DNA of 64,000 nucleotides from Streptomyces sp. APSN-46.1 (GTDB lineage: Bacteria > Actinomycetota > Actinomycetes > Streptomycetales > Streptomycetaceae). Below, piece by piece: positions 46,444 to 55,042 of this stretch. Below the pieces are notes generated by a model. The model did no database searches. It saw only the letters and a list, made by a program, of their open reading frames with translations, and had not been told where the DNA came from. Position 1 is the first letter of the stretch. Every line of letters starts with the position of its first letter. A program made the position numbers and the translations under genes. The stretch spans positions 868,001 to 932,000 of the forward strand of contig NZ_JALGRF010000002.1 in assembly GCF_022815725.1 (NCBI RefSeq). Reading direction: 5' to 3'.

Positions 46444-47655
46444 CTACATCTGGCCGTAGCCGTCGAGGAAGTTCCCGATCCGGGTCACCGCGTCGGCCAG
46501 GTCCTTGGCGCTCGGCAGCGTCACGATCCGGAAGTGGTCGGGCTCGGGCCAGTTGAAGCCCGTGCCGTGCACGACCATGATCTTCTCTTCCCGCAGCAGG
46601 TCGAGGACCATCTGCCGGTCGTCCTTGATCTTGTAGACGGACGGGTCCAGCCTCGGGAACAGGTACAGCGCGCCCTTGGGCTTCACGCAGGTGATGCCGG
46701 GGATCCCGGTCAGCAGGTCGTACGCCGTGTCGCGCTGCTCCAGCAGCCGCCCGCCCGGCAGGACCAGGTCCTCGATGGACTGCCGGCCGCCGAGGGCGGT
46801 GGCGATGGCGTGCTGCGAGGGCATGTTCGCGCACAGGCGCATGTTGGCCAGGATCGTCAGGCCCTCGATGTACGACGAGGCGTTCTTCTTGGGGCCGCAG
46901 ACCGCCATCCAGCCGGCCCGGTAGCCGGCGACGCGGTAGTTCTTGGAGAGCCCGTTGAACGTGAGCGTCAGCAGGTCGGGGGCGATCGCGGCCGTGTTCG
47001 TGTGCGTGGCGCCGTCGAAGAGGATCCGGTCGTAGATCTCGTCGGAGCAGACGACCAGGTTGTGGCGGCGGGCGATGTCCGTGAGCCCGCGCAGCATCTC
47101 GTCGTCGTAGACGGCGCCGGTCGGGTTGTTCGGGTTGATGATCACGATCGCGCGGGTGCGGTCGGTGACCTTGCGCTCGATGTCGGCGAGGTCGGGCATC
47201 CAGTCCGCCTGCTCGTCGCACCGGTAGTGCACGGCGGTGCCGCCGGCCAGCGATACGGAGGCGGTCCACAGCGGGTAGTCCGGCGCGGGGACGAGGACCT
47301 CGTCGCCGTCGTCGAGCAGCGCCTGCATCGACATCTGGATCAGCTCGGACGCGCCGTTGCCGAGGTAGATGTCCTCGACGCCCAGTTCGATGCCCTTGGT
47401 CTGGTAGTGCTGCATGACCGCGCGGCGCGCGGAGAGCAGCCCCTTCGCGTCCCCGTAGCCGTGGGCGTTGCCCAGGTTGCGGAGCATGTCCTCAAGGATC
47501 TCCGGCGGGCACTCGAAGCCGAAGGCCGCGGGGTTGCCGGTGTTGAGCTTGAGGATGCGATGACCTGCCGCTTCGAGCCGCATGGCCTCTTCGAGCACGG
47601 GGCCGCGGATCTCGTAGCAGACATTGGCGAGTTTCGTTGACTGGATCACCTGCAT
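46444..47655 (-). CDS. pyridoxal-phosphate aminotransferase, class I (alanine/aspartate type)
   Basis: 403 residues, fold-type I. The PLP-lysine is Lys238 in NGLSKNYRVAGYRAGW; Asn and Pro of INPNNPTG (173-180) and DEIYD (205-209) contact the cofactor. The overall sequence (QSTKLANVCYEIRGPVLEEA) matches the AlaA-like pyruvate/glutamate transaminases of actinobacteria. The true amino-acid preference cannot be told from motifs. ATG 47655. Confidence 0.93.
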   Translation of the reverse strand: MQVIQSTKLANVCYEIRGPVLEEAMRLEAAGHRILKLNTGNPAAFGFECPPEILEDMLRNLGNAHGYGDAKGLLSARRAVMQHYQTKGIELGVEDIYLGNGASELIQMSMQALLDDGDEVLVPAPDYPLWTASVSLAGGTAVHYRCDEQADWMPDLADIERKVTDRTRAIVIINPNNPTGAVYDDEMLRGLTDIARRHNLVVCSDEIYDRILFDGATHTNTAAIAPDLLTLTFNGLSKNYRVAGYRAGWMAVCGPKKNASSYIEGLTILANMRLCANMPSQHAIATALGGRQSIEDLVLPGGRLLEQRDTAYDLLTGIPGITCVKPKGALYLFPRLDPSVYKIKDDRQMVLDLLREEKIMVVHGTGFNWPEPDHFRIVTLPSAKDLADAVTRIGNFLDGYGQM

Positions 47656-48007
47656 GACGGGAGCTTACGGGCCCCGGTGCGGGATCGCAGCGATATTCGG
47701 GGAGGAGGCAACGGGTCGGTATGCCCCGTTTCGCGCGATGCGGAGGCGGCGACGCGGCCCACCCTTGGAAAGGACGGCCGGCCCCGCGTTCCGGCCTGCG
47801 GAATGGAGCGGGGCGGGGCGCGTACGCGGCGCCGTGTTGCGCTCGTCACCTTGCGCGGGACCTTGCGCGTGACCTTGTGCGACCTTGCGCGGGCTGAGTA
47901 CGGGCGCCCTGGGGTGAGGGAGTGTCCGAGCGGGACGCGTGAGTACGCGCACTCATGCGGCCCGCCGGCCTCCCGGCGAGGCTCACGTTGTTCCTTGGGG
48001 ATCTGTA
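47656..48007. other. gene-free region upstream of the second TnpB-like gene
   Basis: 352 bases without a supported gene. It contains the aminotransferase promoter side, the four-fold GACCTTGCGCG repeat at 47848-47891, and a stem GCCGGCCTCCCGGCGAGGC near 47970. It may include the left end of the second TnpB-type element. Confidence 0.4.
47848..47891 (+). repeat. four direct repeats, iteron-like
   Basis: The unit ACCTTGCGCG (one copy with T for C) occurs four times at about 11-12 bp spacing between 47848 and 47891, roughly 120 bases before the small ORF that precedes the TnpB-like gene. Confidence 0.7.
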
Positions 48008-48145
48008 GTGATCGTGTTGCGTTCTCGCGGTGGTGTCCGTCGTGTGTGGGTGCCGGATGTGGGTTCGTGGGTCGAATGGGTGACCTTTCGCGCGTGCTGT
48101 CGTTGGTCGGATGACAGCACCGGTGGCGGGGGAGGTGGGCGTTGA
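48008..48145 (+). CDS. 45-aa ORF coupled to the TnpB-like gene
   Basis: GTG 48008 opens VIVLRSRGGVRRVWVPDVGS, and the frame ends CCRWSDDSTGGGGGGR with a TGA overlapping the TTG start of the nuclease gene (TTGA). That overlap and the basic/aromatic composition make a real peptide plausible: either an accessory protein of the element or simply a coupling leader. No family is known to me. Confidence 0.4.
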   Translation: MIVLRSRGGVRRVWVPDVGSWVEWVTFRACCRWSDDSTGGGGGGR

Positions 48146-50124
48146 GTCGGAAGGTGCCCCTCGCCGCGGGTCAGAGCGCCCGGACCGCTTGCGCCCGTGG
48201 TCTGTTGCGGTCGGGTGTGGATGAGGAGAGCGGTGAGCTGGTGTCCGGCTCCGTGCTGGCGGAGCCGGTGGGCTGGGCGGCCGGTCTGGTGGCCGCGATG
48301 GTCACGGAGCTGCTGGCCGTCCACTGGAACGCCGCCGATGTGGATGTGCTGGCTTCCGGGGTGGACGTGGGCGGGCGGAAGTTGCCGTCGAACGCGTGGA
48401 TGGCTTTGCGGCGTCTGGGCTGGAGTGTCGCGCCGCCCGAGGGTGTTCGGGTCAATGACCGGATCGTGCGGATGGCGCAGGAGCAGGCCGGGCGTTTGCT
48501 GCGCTCGGCGCACTGGCGGGCCGATCTGACCGCCGGAGTCCTCAAGGCGTGGCCCGCTGAGCCGACCAGGCGCACGCCGGAGGAGTGGGATGCGGTGCGT
48601 GCGGCGGTGCCGGGCGGAGAGCATCTGCCGTCCAGCGTCATCACCTCCCGCACCCGGCAGATCAGCGCTTTCGTGAAGAAGCACGGGCGGATGCCTGTCG
48701 ATGTGTTCGAGGTAGAGAGCGCGCCCAAGACGGCGGGGTTGCTGTTGCTGTCGGCGTGTGACGGGCAGCAGGCGACCATCGAACGTCACGAGACCGAGTC
48801 GGGCCGTGCGCTGTTGCGCTTGCAGTTGCCCACCCGCCCGGACCCGCAGTCCTATCGGGACTGGTCGTGGGTGGCCTGCCCGCTCAGGCTGCCGCCGACG
48901 GTCCCGGCGGGCGCGGTGCTGCACCTGCCCACCCTGCGCCCGCACCGGGGCCGGGTGCGGGCCGATGTCGCCTACACCCACGCCGTGCCGAAGGCGGACC
49001 GCAGTGGGCATACGGTCGCTTTGGGTGTGGACTGGGGCCTGAACACCCTGCTCAGCGCGGGCGCGGCTCGCCTCCACGACGACGGGCGGATCACCGCCTT
49101 CGGAGCCGGGGGCATGTTCCGGACGGCCGGCGTCCTCGCCAAGCAGCACCGCCTGCGCCGACAAGGCGAGTACTTGCACGCCAAGGCAGATCACTACCAG
49201 CGGCTGACAGCCGGGGACGAACAGCATGCCCTGGCCGCCAAGCACACCATTCTGAGCGACGAGATCGCGCACGTCTCCGCGCGCCGGTCAAACCTGAACG
49301 ACGCACTGGCGTGGGCCGCCGCCCGCTGGGCGGTGGATCAGGCCATCACGGCCGGGGCGAGCGTCATCTATGTCGAAGACCTCCGCTCGATGGAAGCCCG
49401 TGGCATGGGCCGCACCCTCAACACCCGTCTCTCCCAGCAGGTGCGCGGGCGGATCGTGGAACGCATGCGGCACCTCGCCTCCGAGACCGGCATCGCCGTC
49501 GTCACCGTCCCCGCCAGGAACACCTCCAGACACTGCCCCCGGTGCCTCACCCCACTGCGGCACCGCAAGGCCCCCGACCGGCCCACCGTCCCCGGCTGGA
49601 AATGGGCCAGCTGCCCGAACCCCACCTGCTCCTGGCAGGGCGACCGCGACCAGGGCGCCTGGCAGCGCATCGCAGCCCGCGGCCTGGTCCACCAGGCAAA
49701 GACTGCCTGCGACCGCACCACCGGCGCGATGGCCATCCGCACTGTCGTGGACCGACTCGAAGCGGGCGCGGTCATCACACCGACCACGCCGAAGACCAGC
49801 CGACGGGACCGGTCCAAGACCGGACCCACCCGGCACCAGGCAACACGTCCGACGCCCAGGCGACGCCGGACACCCTCCCCCACCAGGCCCTCGGGTCCGG
49901 CGGGCAAGCGTCCGGAGGGACACGCTCACACGGACCGGCCACGGCTGCCCCGCGCAGCCCACCGGCACCAGGGCGTGACGACGATCAGCACACCCACCAG
50001 CCGACACCGGCCGCGAGGGGCAGCACTGGGCGCGGGATTCCACCTCCACGTCCACGCCACCCCTCCACGGTGGGAACACGTCCCCGAACCAGATGCTCTG
50101 TCTGGCACAGGATCACTGAGCTGA
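48142..50124 (+). CDS. TnpB-like RuvC nuclease, second and divergent type
   Basis: 660 residues from TTG 48142 (GGAGGT six bases upstream). The RuvC triad is complete: Asp297 (GVDWGLN), Glu412 (YVEDLRS), Asp503 (GDRDQGAW). The zinc ribbon has Cys465/Cys468 and Cys491/Cys496. The bridge segment RGMGRTLNTRLSQQVRGRIV is typical. The N-terminal 270 residues are not like the other TnpB here. After about residue 545 the sequence becomes Pro/Arg/His-rich with little protein character, so the 3' part may really be an RNA-coding tail. It could be TnpB or a TnpB-derived Cas12-like protein; no CRISPR array is near. Confidence 0.8.
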   Translation: MSRKVPLAAGQSARTACARGLLRSGVDEESGELVSGSVLAEPVGWAAGLVAAMVTELLAVHWNAADVDVLASGVDVGGRKLPSNAWMALRRLGWSVAPPEGVRVNDRIVRMAQEQAGRLLRSAHWRADLTAGVLKAWPAEPTRRTPEEWDAVRAAVPGGEHLPSSVITSRTRQISAFVKKHGRMPVDVFEVESAPKTAGLLLLSACDGQQATIERHETESGRALLRLQLPTRPDPQSYRDWSWVACPLRLPPTVPAGAVLHLPTLRPHRGRVRADVAYTHAVPKADRSGHTVALGVDWGLNTLLSAGAARLHDDGRITAFGAGGMFRTAGVLAKQHRLRRQGEYLHAKADHYQRLTAGDEQHALAAKHTILSDEIAHVSARRSNLNDALAWAAARWAVDQAITAGASVIYVEDLRSMEARGMGRTLNTRLSQQVRGRIVERMRHLASETGIAVVTVPARNTSRHCPRCLTPLRHRKAPDRPTVPGWKWASCPNPTCSWQGDRDQGAWQRIAARGLVHQAKTACDRTTGAMAIRTVVDRLEAGAVITPTTPKTSRRDRSKTGPTRHQATRPTPRRRRTPSPTRPSGPAGKRPEGHAHTDRPRLPRAAHRHQGVTTISTPTSRHRPRGAALGAGFHLHVHATPPRWEHVPEPDALSGTGSLS

Positions 50125-50125
50125 T
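49790..50125 (+). ncRNA. possible omega-RNA at the 3' end of the second TnpB-like gene
   Basis: The last ~110 codons look non-protein-like. Two hairpins close the region: CCACC (50057-50061)/GGTGG (50069-50073) and CCAGA (50089-50093)/TCTGG (50101-50105). Extent is a guess from TnpB biology. Confidence 0.25.
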
Positions 50126-50288
50126 TTGAGACGCTTGCCCCCATGAGCCAGGACGGATAGAAGCCGGCGGACTACCGCCGCCGCACCGAGCGAGTAACCG
50201 GCGGGCCTTCGCGCGGCGGTGACCGCGGCGCCGGAGGTCGCCGCCCCGCCGGAAAACCGCGGGTTCGACGGGCCCGGGCGGGGTGAGA

Positions 50289-50774
50289 ATGGGCCCGGTG
50301 AAGGCACTCAAGATCATTTCGGGGGACGCGACCTGCCCCCAGGCCAAGGGGCCGAAGATCATCGCGCATGTCTGCAACGACATCGGAGGCTGGGGCAAGG
50401 GCTTCGTCCTGGCGGTCTCGAAGCGCTGGCCCGGACCCGAGGCGCGGTACCGGGCCTGGCATCGCGCGCGCAGCGGCAACGATTTCGGTCTGGGCGCGGT
50501 CCAGCTGGTCCAGGTCGCGCCGGACGTGTGGGTGGCCAACATGGTCGGCCAGCGCGGGACCCGCACGGGCAGCAGCGGCCCGCCTATCCGCTACGAGGCG
50601 CTGGAGCGCTGCCTGGCGGCCCTGGCCGACCACGCCGTCGAGCTGGGCGCGTCGGTGCACATGCCGCGCATCGGCTGCGGGCTCGCGGGCGGCAAGTGGT
50701 CCCGCATCGAGCCGCTGATCACCGACGCGCTGTGCGCGCGGGACGTGGACGTGACGGTCTACGAGGTCGCGTGA
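50289..50774 (+). CDS. macro-domain ADP-ribose-binding protein
   Basis: 161 residues. Macro-domain ligand segments are present: ISGDATCP (start), AHVCNDIGGWGKGFVLAVSK (phosphate and ribose contacts) and HMPRIGCGLAGGKWSRIEPL. This is close to the Poa1p-type group that removes ADP-ribose from nucleic acid or protein, or hydrolyses ADP-ribose-1''-phosphate. I chose ATG 50289 (GGGG seven bases before); GTG 50283 and 50298 are alternatives. It stands alone between the TnpB-like gene and a 61-aa gene. Confidence 0.9.
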   Translation: MGPVKALKIISGDATCPQAKGPKIIAHVCNDIGGWGKGFVLAVSKRWPGPEARYRAWHRARSGNDFGLGAVQLVQVAPDVWVANMVGQRGTRTGSSGPPIRYEALERCLAALADHAVELGASVHMPRIGCGLAGGKWSRIEPLITDALCARDVDVTVYEVA

Positions 50775-50869
50775 TCCGGCCGCGCGGGCCCGCGCGGGCG
50801 GCCGAGGTGCGTTCATGGCGGCGGGGCCGGAGGATGGGGGCCAGGGGGCGGCACTGGAGGAGGTACGCG

Positions 50870-51055
50870 ATGGACACTGAATCGGACCAGCAGCCCACCC
50901 GGTCGGACCGGCTCTTCACGGGCGGGGAACGGCCGTACGACCCCGAGGACCTCGTGATGGCGACCGGTGCGGACCCGACTCCGGAGCGGATCCAGAAGGC
51001 ACGCCAGCTGATCGAGAAGGAGGGCCCGGCGGTCATCGAGCGCTTCCTTCCTTAG
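50870..51055 (+). CDS. 61-aa conserved small protein
   Basis: Begins MDTESDQQPTRSDRLFTGGE and ends KEGPAVIERFLP. The ribosome site GGAGGAGG six bases before ATG 50870 is strong. Acidic, helical C-terminus (TPERIQKARQLIEKEG). Unknown function. Confidence 0.75.
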   Translation: MDTESDQQPTRSDRLFTGGERPYDPEDLVMATGADPTPERIQKARQLIEKEGPAVIERFLP

Positions 51056-51086
51056 CGCCGACCGGAATCTGCTGCTAGCCGAGCCC

Positions 51087-51116
51087 AGCCCGGCCCGGGC
51101 CCACCCGGACCGGGCT
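51087..51116. terminator. bidirectional terminator, 61-aa gene / deacylase
   Basis: Stem AGCCCGG (51087-51093)/CCGGGCT (51110-51116), continued by CCGG/CCGG inside with one mismatch, between convergent stops. Confidence 0.65.
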
Positions 51117-51147
51117 CCGCCGTGTCTTTCCGGGGCCTCCTCGTGCC

Positions 51148-52731
51148 TCACCGGCCCCCGTACGGCGTGCGGCGGACGGACCGGCCGGCCAGGACGTCCG
51201 TCCTGCGGCCGTCCCGCATCACGAACCGGCCGTCGATCAGGACGTGCGGGATGCCCGTCGGCGCCGCGCGCGGATTCTCGTACGTCGAACCGGCCGCGAC
51301 CGTCTCCGGATCGAAAAGCACCAGGTCGGCGCGGTATCCCTCACGGACCAGACCCCGGTCGGGCAGGCGCAGCCGGGCCGCCGGCCGCCCGGACAGGTGG
51401 GCCACGCACTCCTCCAGGGACAGCACGCCGAGTTCGCGGACGTAGCGGCCGAGGTAGCGCGGGAACGTGCCGTACGCCCTCGGGTGCGGCTTCGCGCCCC
51501 GCAGGATGCCGTCCGAGCCGCCGGTGTGGACCGGGTGGCGCATGATCGCCCGGACGTTCTCCTCGTGGCCGACGTGCTGGAGGATCGTGGGCCCCAGGCG
51601 GTCCCCGAGGAGGAGCCGCCGGGCGGTCTCCCAGCCGTCGAGGCGGGTTCCGACGTGCGCCCCGTACGCGGGATCCGTGGTCCCCGAGATCTCGATCGTC
51701 GACCAGTCGACGGGCACCCCGTGGCAGCCGTCGGCCCCGGTGACCTCCAGGGCGTACCGGATCCGCTCGGCCTCGGCGTCGTCGCGCAGGCGGGCGAGGA
51801 CCGCGTCGGGGCCGCCCTCGTTCGCCCAGCTCGGCAGGAGGGCGACGAGGGTGGTGCAGCCGGGGGTGTACGGATAGCTGTCGAGGGTGATGTCGGCGCC
51901 GGCGGCGAGGGCCGCGTCGAGCAGGGCCAGCAGCTCGGGGGCGCGGCCCTCGTTCTCCGCGAAGTTCATGGTGGCGTGCGCGAGGTGCAGGGCGCAGCCG
52001 GCCTCCCGCGTCAGCTCCACCATCTCGGCGTACGCGGCCAGCGCGCCGCGGCCGTACGAGCGGTGGTGCGGGCAGTAGTAGCCGCCGTACCGCGCCACCA
52101 CGCGGCACAACTCGGCCAGTTCGGCGCCGGACGCGTACATGCCTGGGGTATAGGTGAGGCCGGAGGACATCCCGACGGCGCCCTGCGCGAGGCCGTCGGC
52201 GACGAGCGTACGCATCCGGTCCAGCTCGGCCGGGCTCGCCGGGCGGTCGTCCCAGCCGAGGGCGTACGCGCGGACCGTGCCCTGGGGGACGAGGTACGCG
52301 GCGTTCACGGCACAGCCCTGACCGCCGTGGGCGCGATCGAGCCGGTCGAGGTACTCGCCGACCGTGCGCCAGTCGAAGTCGACGTCGTCCCCCGAGCCGT
52401 TCCAGCCCGCGATGACGGTCTGCACCTCGCCGAGGGTGCGGTCGTCGGCCGGCGCGTACGACAGGCCGTCCTGGCCGAGGACTTCGAGGGTCACGCCCTG
52501 GGCGGCCTTCGCGCTGTGGTCCGGGTCCCGGAGCAGGGCGAGGTCGCTGTGGGCGTGCATGTCGATGAAGCCGGGGGCCAGGACGAGGCCGTGCGCGTCG
52601 AGGGTCTCGCGGCCACCGGAGGGGATCCTTCCGATGCCGGCGATCCGACCCTCGTGCACGGCGACGTCGGCGGTGTACGAGGGCCCGCCCGTGCCGTCCA
52701 CGACGCGGGCCCCGCGGATGAGCAGGTCCAC
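51148..52731 (-). CDS. N-acyl-D-amino-acid deacylase (D-aminoacylase)
   Basis: 527 residues of the amidohydrolase superfamily. Metal site: HAHSD near residue 60, the cysteine-containing loop EVLGQDGLSY near 85, HHRSYGRG near 223, HLAHATMNF near 245 and GSDG near 400. The beta-sandwich parts at both ends (LIRGARVVDG, ADLVLFDPE) complete the fold. It frees D-amino acids from N-acyl derivatives. It lies seven bases past the stop of the D-amino-acid deaminase gene, so the two form an operon. Confidence 0.92.
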   Translation of the reverse strand: MDLLIRGARVVDGTGGPSYTADVAVHEGRIAGIGRIPSGGRETLDAHGLVLAPGFIDMHAHSDLALLRDPDHSAKAAQGVTLEVLGQDGLSYAPADDRTLGEVQTVIAGWNGSGDDVDFDWRTVGEYLDRLDRAHGGQGCAVNAAYLVPQGTVRAYALGWDDRPASPAELDRMRTLVADGLAQGAVGMSSGLTYTPGMYASGAELAELCRVVARYGGYYCPHHRSYGRGALAAYAEMVELTREAGCALHLAHATMNFAENEGRAPELLALLDAALAAGADITLDSYPYTPGCTTLVALLPSWANEGGPDAVLARLRDDAEAERIRYALEVTGADGCHGVPVDWSTIEISGTTDPAYGAHVGTRLDGWETARRLLLGDRLGPTILQHVGHEENVRAIMRHPVHTGGSDGILRGAKPHPRAYGTFPRYLGRYVRELGVLSLEECVAHLSGRPAARLRLPDRGLVREGYRADLVLFDPETVAAGSTYENPRAAPTGIPHVLIDGRFVMRDGRRTDVLAGRSVRRTPYGGR

Positions 52732-52738
52732 GGCCGGA

Positions 52739-54019
52739 TCAGAAGAAGGTGCGGACGTAGTCGCTGACCGTGCCGTCGGCCTCCACGACCGGGATCAGCG
52801 GCCACTTCTCGAAGATGGTGCAGGGGTGGGACATGCCGAGGGCCACCCAGTCGCCGACGTTCACGTCCTCGGCGGAGTCGGTCTCCAGCCAGGCGTGCTG
52901 GTCGGACAGTTTGACGACGCGGACCCCGGTGGCGGGCCGCTCGGCGCCGGTGAGGGGGTCGCGGACCAGCTCGGCCTCCGGCAGGCCCAGGTCGTAGGCG
53001 ATGTCGCGCTTTCCGGCGTTGACGAAGGCCTGGGTGGGGGAGGGGCGGGAGACCACCTGGGTCCAGAGGCGGAACGCGGGCCGCAGGCCGCCCTCTTCGG
53101 GGACCCGGTTGAAGGGGGTCAGGTTGGTGTACCAGCCGTGGTCGTGGGAGACGTAAGCACCGGAGCGGAGCAGCCGCAGGGTGGGCCGGGACAGCTCGGG
53201 CAGCTCGGCGAAGACGTCGGCGACGGCGTCGAACCAGGACGAGCCGCCGGCGCTGACGATGATCTCGTCGAGGTCGCCGGCGAAGCGGCCCGCCTTGTCG
53301 AACTCGACGGCGAGGGCGGTGAGCCGGCGCAGGTAGGCGTGGACGGAGTCCGGGTCGGCGCCGGGCACCTCGGCCTCGTAGCCGGCGATGCCGACGAGGC
53401 GGAGGGTGGCGGTCCGCGCGACGGCGTCGGCGACGGCGCGGACGTCCTCGTCGGTCCGGGCGCCGGTCCGGGCCCCCTCGCCCGCGCCGAGTTCGACGAC
53501 CACGTCGATGACGGCCGACTCGTCCCGCAGGGCGCGGTCCATGAGCTGGACGCCGCGCACGGAGTCGACGTAGCAGACGAAGCGGAAGCCGGGGTCGGCG
53601 GCGAGCTCGGCGGCGACCCAGCGCAGGGCGGCGGCATCGACGAGCTCGTTGGCGAGGAAGATCCGCTGGATGCCGAAGGCGCGGTACACGCGGGCCTGAT
53701 GGGGGACGGCGGCGGTGATGCCCCACGCTCCGTGGTCCAGCTGGCGGCGGAAGAGCTGGGGGGCCATGCAGGTCTTGCCGTGCGGGGCGAAGGCGAGGCC
53801 GTGGCGGGTGGCGTACGTCTCCAGCGTGGCGATGTTGTGCGCGAGGGCGTCGGCGTCCAGGGTGAGGACCGGGGTGGTGAACCCGCCGCCGTACAGGTCC
53901 CGGCGCTGGGCGGCCAGTTGGCCGACGGTGAGGCCGGCGGCGTGCGCGTCCGGGGGCAGGCCCTTGAACCGGTGGTCGACCGGTTCGTCGGCGAGTTCCT
54001 TGACGGGGTCACTGGGCAT
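52739..54019 (-). CDS. PLP-dependent D-amino-acid deaminase / D-threonine-aldolase-like
   Basis: 426 residues, fold-type III (alanine-racemase-like barrel). The PLP-lysine lies in FAPHGKTCMAPQLFRRQL near residue 80; the N-terminal segment TPVLTLDADALAHNIATLET is typical. The C-terminal domain has the metal pair HAWLETDSAED and MSHPCTIFEKW expected in DSD1/D-threonine aldolases. It would convert D-serine-like amino acids to 2-imino/oxo acids. RidA, encoded across the intergenic region, could clear the imine. Confidence 0.88.
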   Translation of the reverse strand: MPSDPVKELADEPVDHRFKGLPPDAHAAGLTVGQLAAQRRDLYGGGFTTPVLTLDADALAHNIATLETYATRHGLAFAPHGKTCMAPQLFRRQLDHGAWGITAAVPHQARVYRAFGIQRIFLANELVDAAALRWVAAELAADPGFRFVCYVDSVRGVQLMDRALRDESAVIDVVVELGAGEGARTGARTDEDVRAVADAVARTATLRLVGIAGYEAEVPGADPDSVHAYLRRLTALAVEFDKAGRFAGDLDEIIVSAGGSSWFDAVADVFAELPELSRPTLRLLRSGAYVSHDHGWYTNLTPFNRVPEEGGLRPAFRLWTQVVSRPSPTQAFVNAGKRDIAYDLGLPEAELVRDPLTGAERPATGVRVVKLSDQHAWLETDSAEDVNVGDWVALGMSHPCTIFEKWPLIPVVEADGTVSDYVRTFF

Positions 54020-54038
54020 GTGCGGTGCCTCCCGGGGT

Positions 54039-54064
54039 GTTGCGTGACATGCAACGGTCGTTGC
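54039..54064. promoter_or_regulatory. putative IclR operator
   Basis: Three half-sites in a row: GTTGC (54039-54043), GCAAC (54051-54055) and GTTGC (54060-54064), giving two overlapping palindromes (spacers 7 and 4). They sit 20-45 bases upstream of the deaminase start, next to the divergent iclR gene. Confidence 0.55.
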
Positions 54065-54130
54065 GTATGGCGCTGCCTGCTGTCTAACATCCCGGGTGAC
54101 GACGGGTCAACGCCGACTGCCGGGTGCGGG

Positions 54131-54243
54131 CGCCACTGCTGGGGCTCCGCCCCAGACCCCGCGCCTCAAACGCCGGCGGGGCTGGATCTTTCAGCCCCGC
54201 CGGCGTTTGAGGCGCGGGTCCGGGCGGAGCCCGGGGCCCGGCG
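54131..54243. repeat. dispersed repeat pair in inverted orientation (copy D)
   Basis: Cores CCTCAAACGCCGG (54164-54176) and CCGGCGTTTGAGG (54200-54212) lie in a perfect 27-bp inverted repeat, 54158-54184 with 54192-54218, 7-base loop GATCTTT. It falls in the leader of the iclR gene. Confidence 0.9.
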
Positions 54244-54280
54244 GAGCCGGGTTCGTCTGAACGGTACGAGAGGACGAGGG

Positions 54281-55042
54281 ATGAGCCAGTCCGTGGAACG
54301 AGCCCTCGGCATCCTGCCGCTGCTCGCGCAAGGCCCGGCCGGTCTCGGGGCCGTCGCCGACGAGCTCGGCGTCCACAAGAGCACCGCGCTCAGACTCCTC
54401 CGCACCCTCCACGAGCGCGGCTTCGTCTACCGCCAGCCCGACGGCCGCTACCGCCTCGGCGCCCAGCTCTTCGCACTCGCCGCGCAGGCGCTCGAAACCC
54501 TCGACGTGCGCGCCGTCGCCCACCCGCACCTCGTCGAGCTGAACAAGGCCACCGGCCACACCGTGCACCTCGCCCTCCACCAGGACGACGAGGTCGTCTA
54601 CATCGACAAGGTGGACAGCCGCTACCCCGTCCGGATGTACTCCCGCATCGGCAAGCCCGTCCCCCTCACCGTCGCCGCCGTCGCCAAGCTGCTCCTCGCC
54701 GACCTCCCCGAGACCGAGCGCGAGGCGCTGGCCGGCCGGATCGCCTACCCCCGTTACACCGCCCGCTCGACCCCCGGTCCGCAGGACTTCCTGCGCGAGC
54801 TGGCCCTCGTAAGGGAACAGGGCTGGGCCACCGACCTCGGTGGCCACGAAGAGGCCGTCAACTGCGTCGGCGCCCCCGTGCGCGGGCCCGACGGGCGGGT
54901 CGCCGCCGCCCTGTCGATCTCCGCGCCCACCGTGGTGGTCACCGCCGAGGAACTGCTCGAACTGCTGCCCCTGGTGCGCCGTACCGCCGAAACCATCAGC
55001 CGGGAGTACTCCGGCTCCGTACAGAGGGACGACCCGTCGTGA
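54281..55042 (+). CDS. IclR-family transcriptional regulator
   Basis: 253 residues. N-terminal winged HTH (ALGILPLLAQGPAGLGAVAD, LGVHKSTALRLLRTLHERGF) and a C-terminal IclR effector domain (TGHTVHLALHQDDEVVYIDK, CVGAPVRGPDGRVAAALSIS). ATG 54281 follows GAGGACGAGGG. It is divergent from the deaminase/deacylase operon and overlaps the RidA gene, so it most likely controls D-amino-acid use from the operator at 54039-54064. Confidence 0.93.
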   Translation: MSQSVERALGILPLLAQGPAGLGAVADELGVHKSTALRLLRTLHERGFVYRQPDGRYRLGAQLFALAAQALETLDVRAVAHPHLVELNKATGHTVHLALHQDDEVVYIDKVDSRYPVRMYSRIGKPVPLTVAAVAKLLLADLPETEREALAGRIAYPRYTARSTPGPQDFLRELALVREQGWATDLGGHEEAVNCVGAPVRGPDGRVAAALSISAPTVVVTAEELLELLPLVRRTAETISREYSGSVQRDDPS

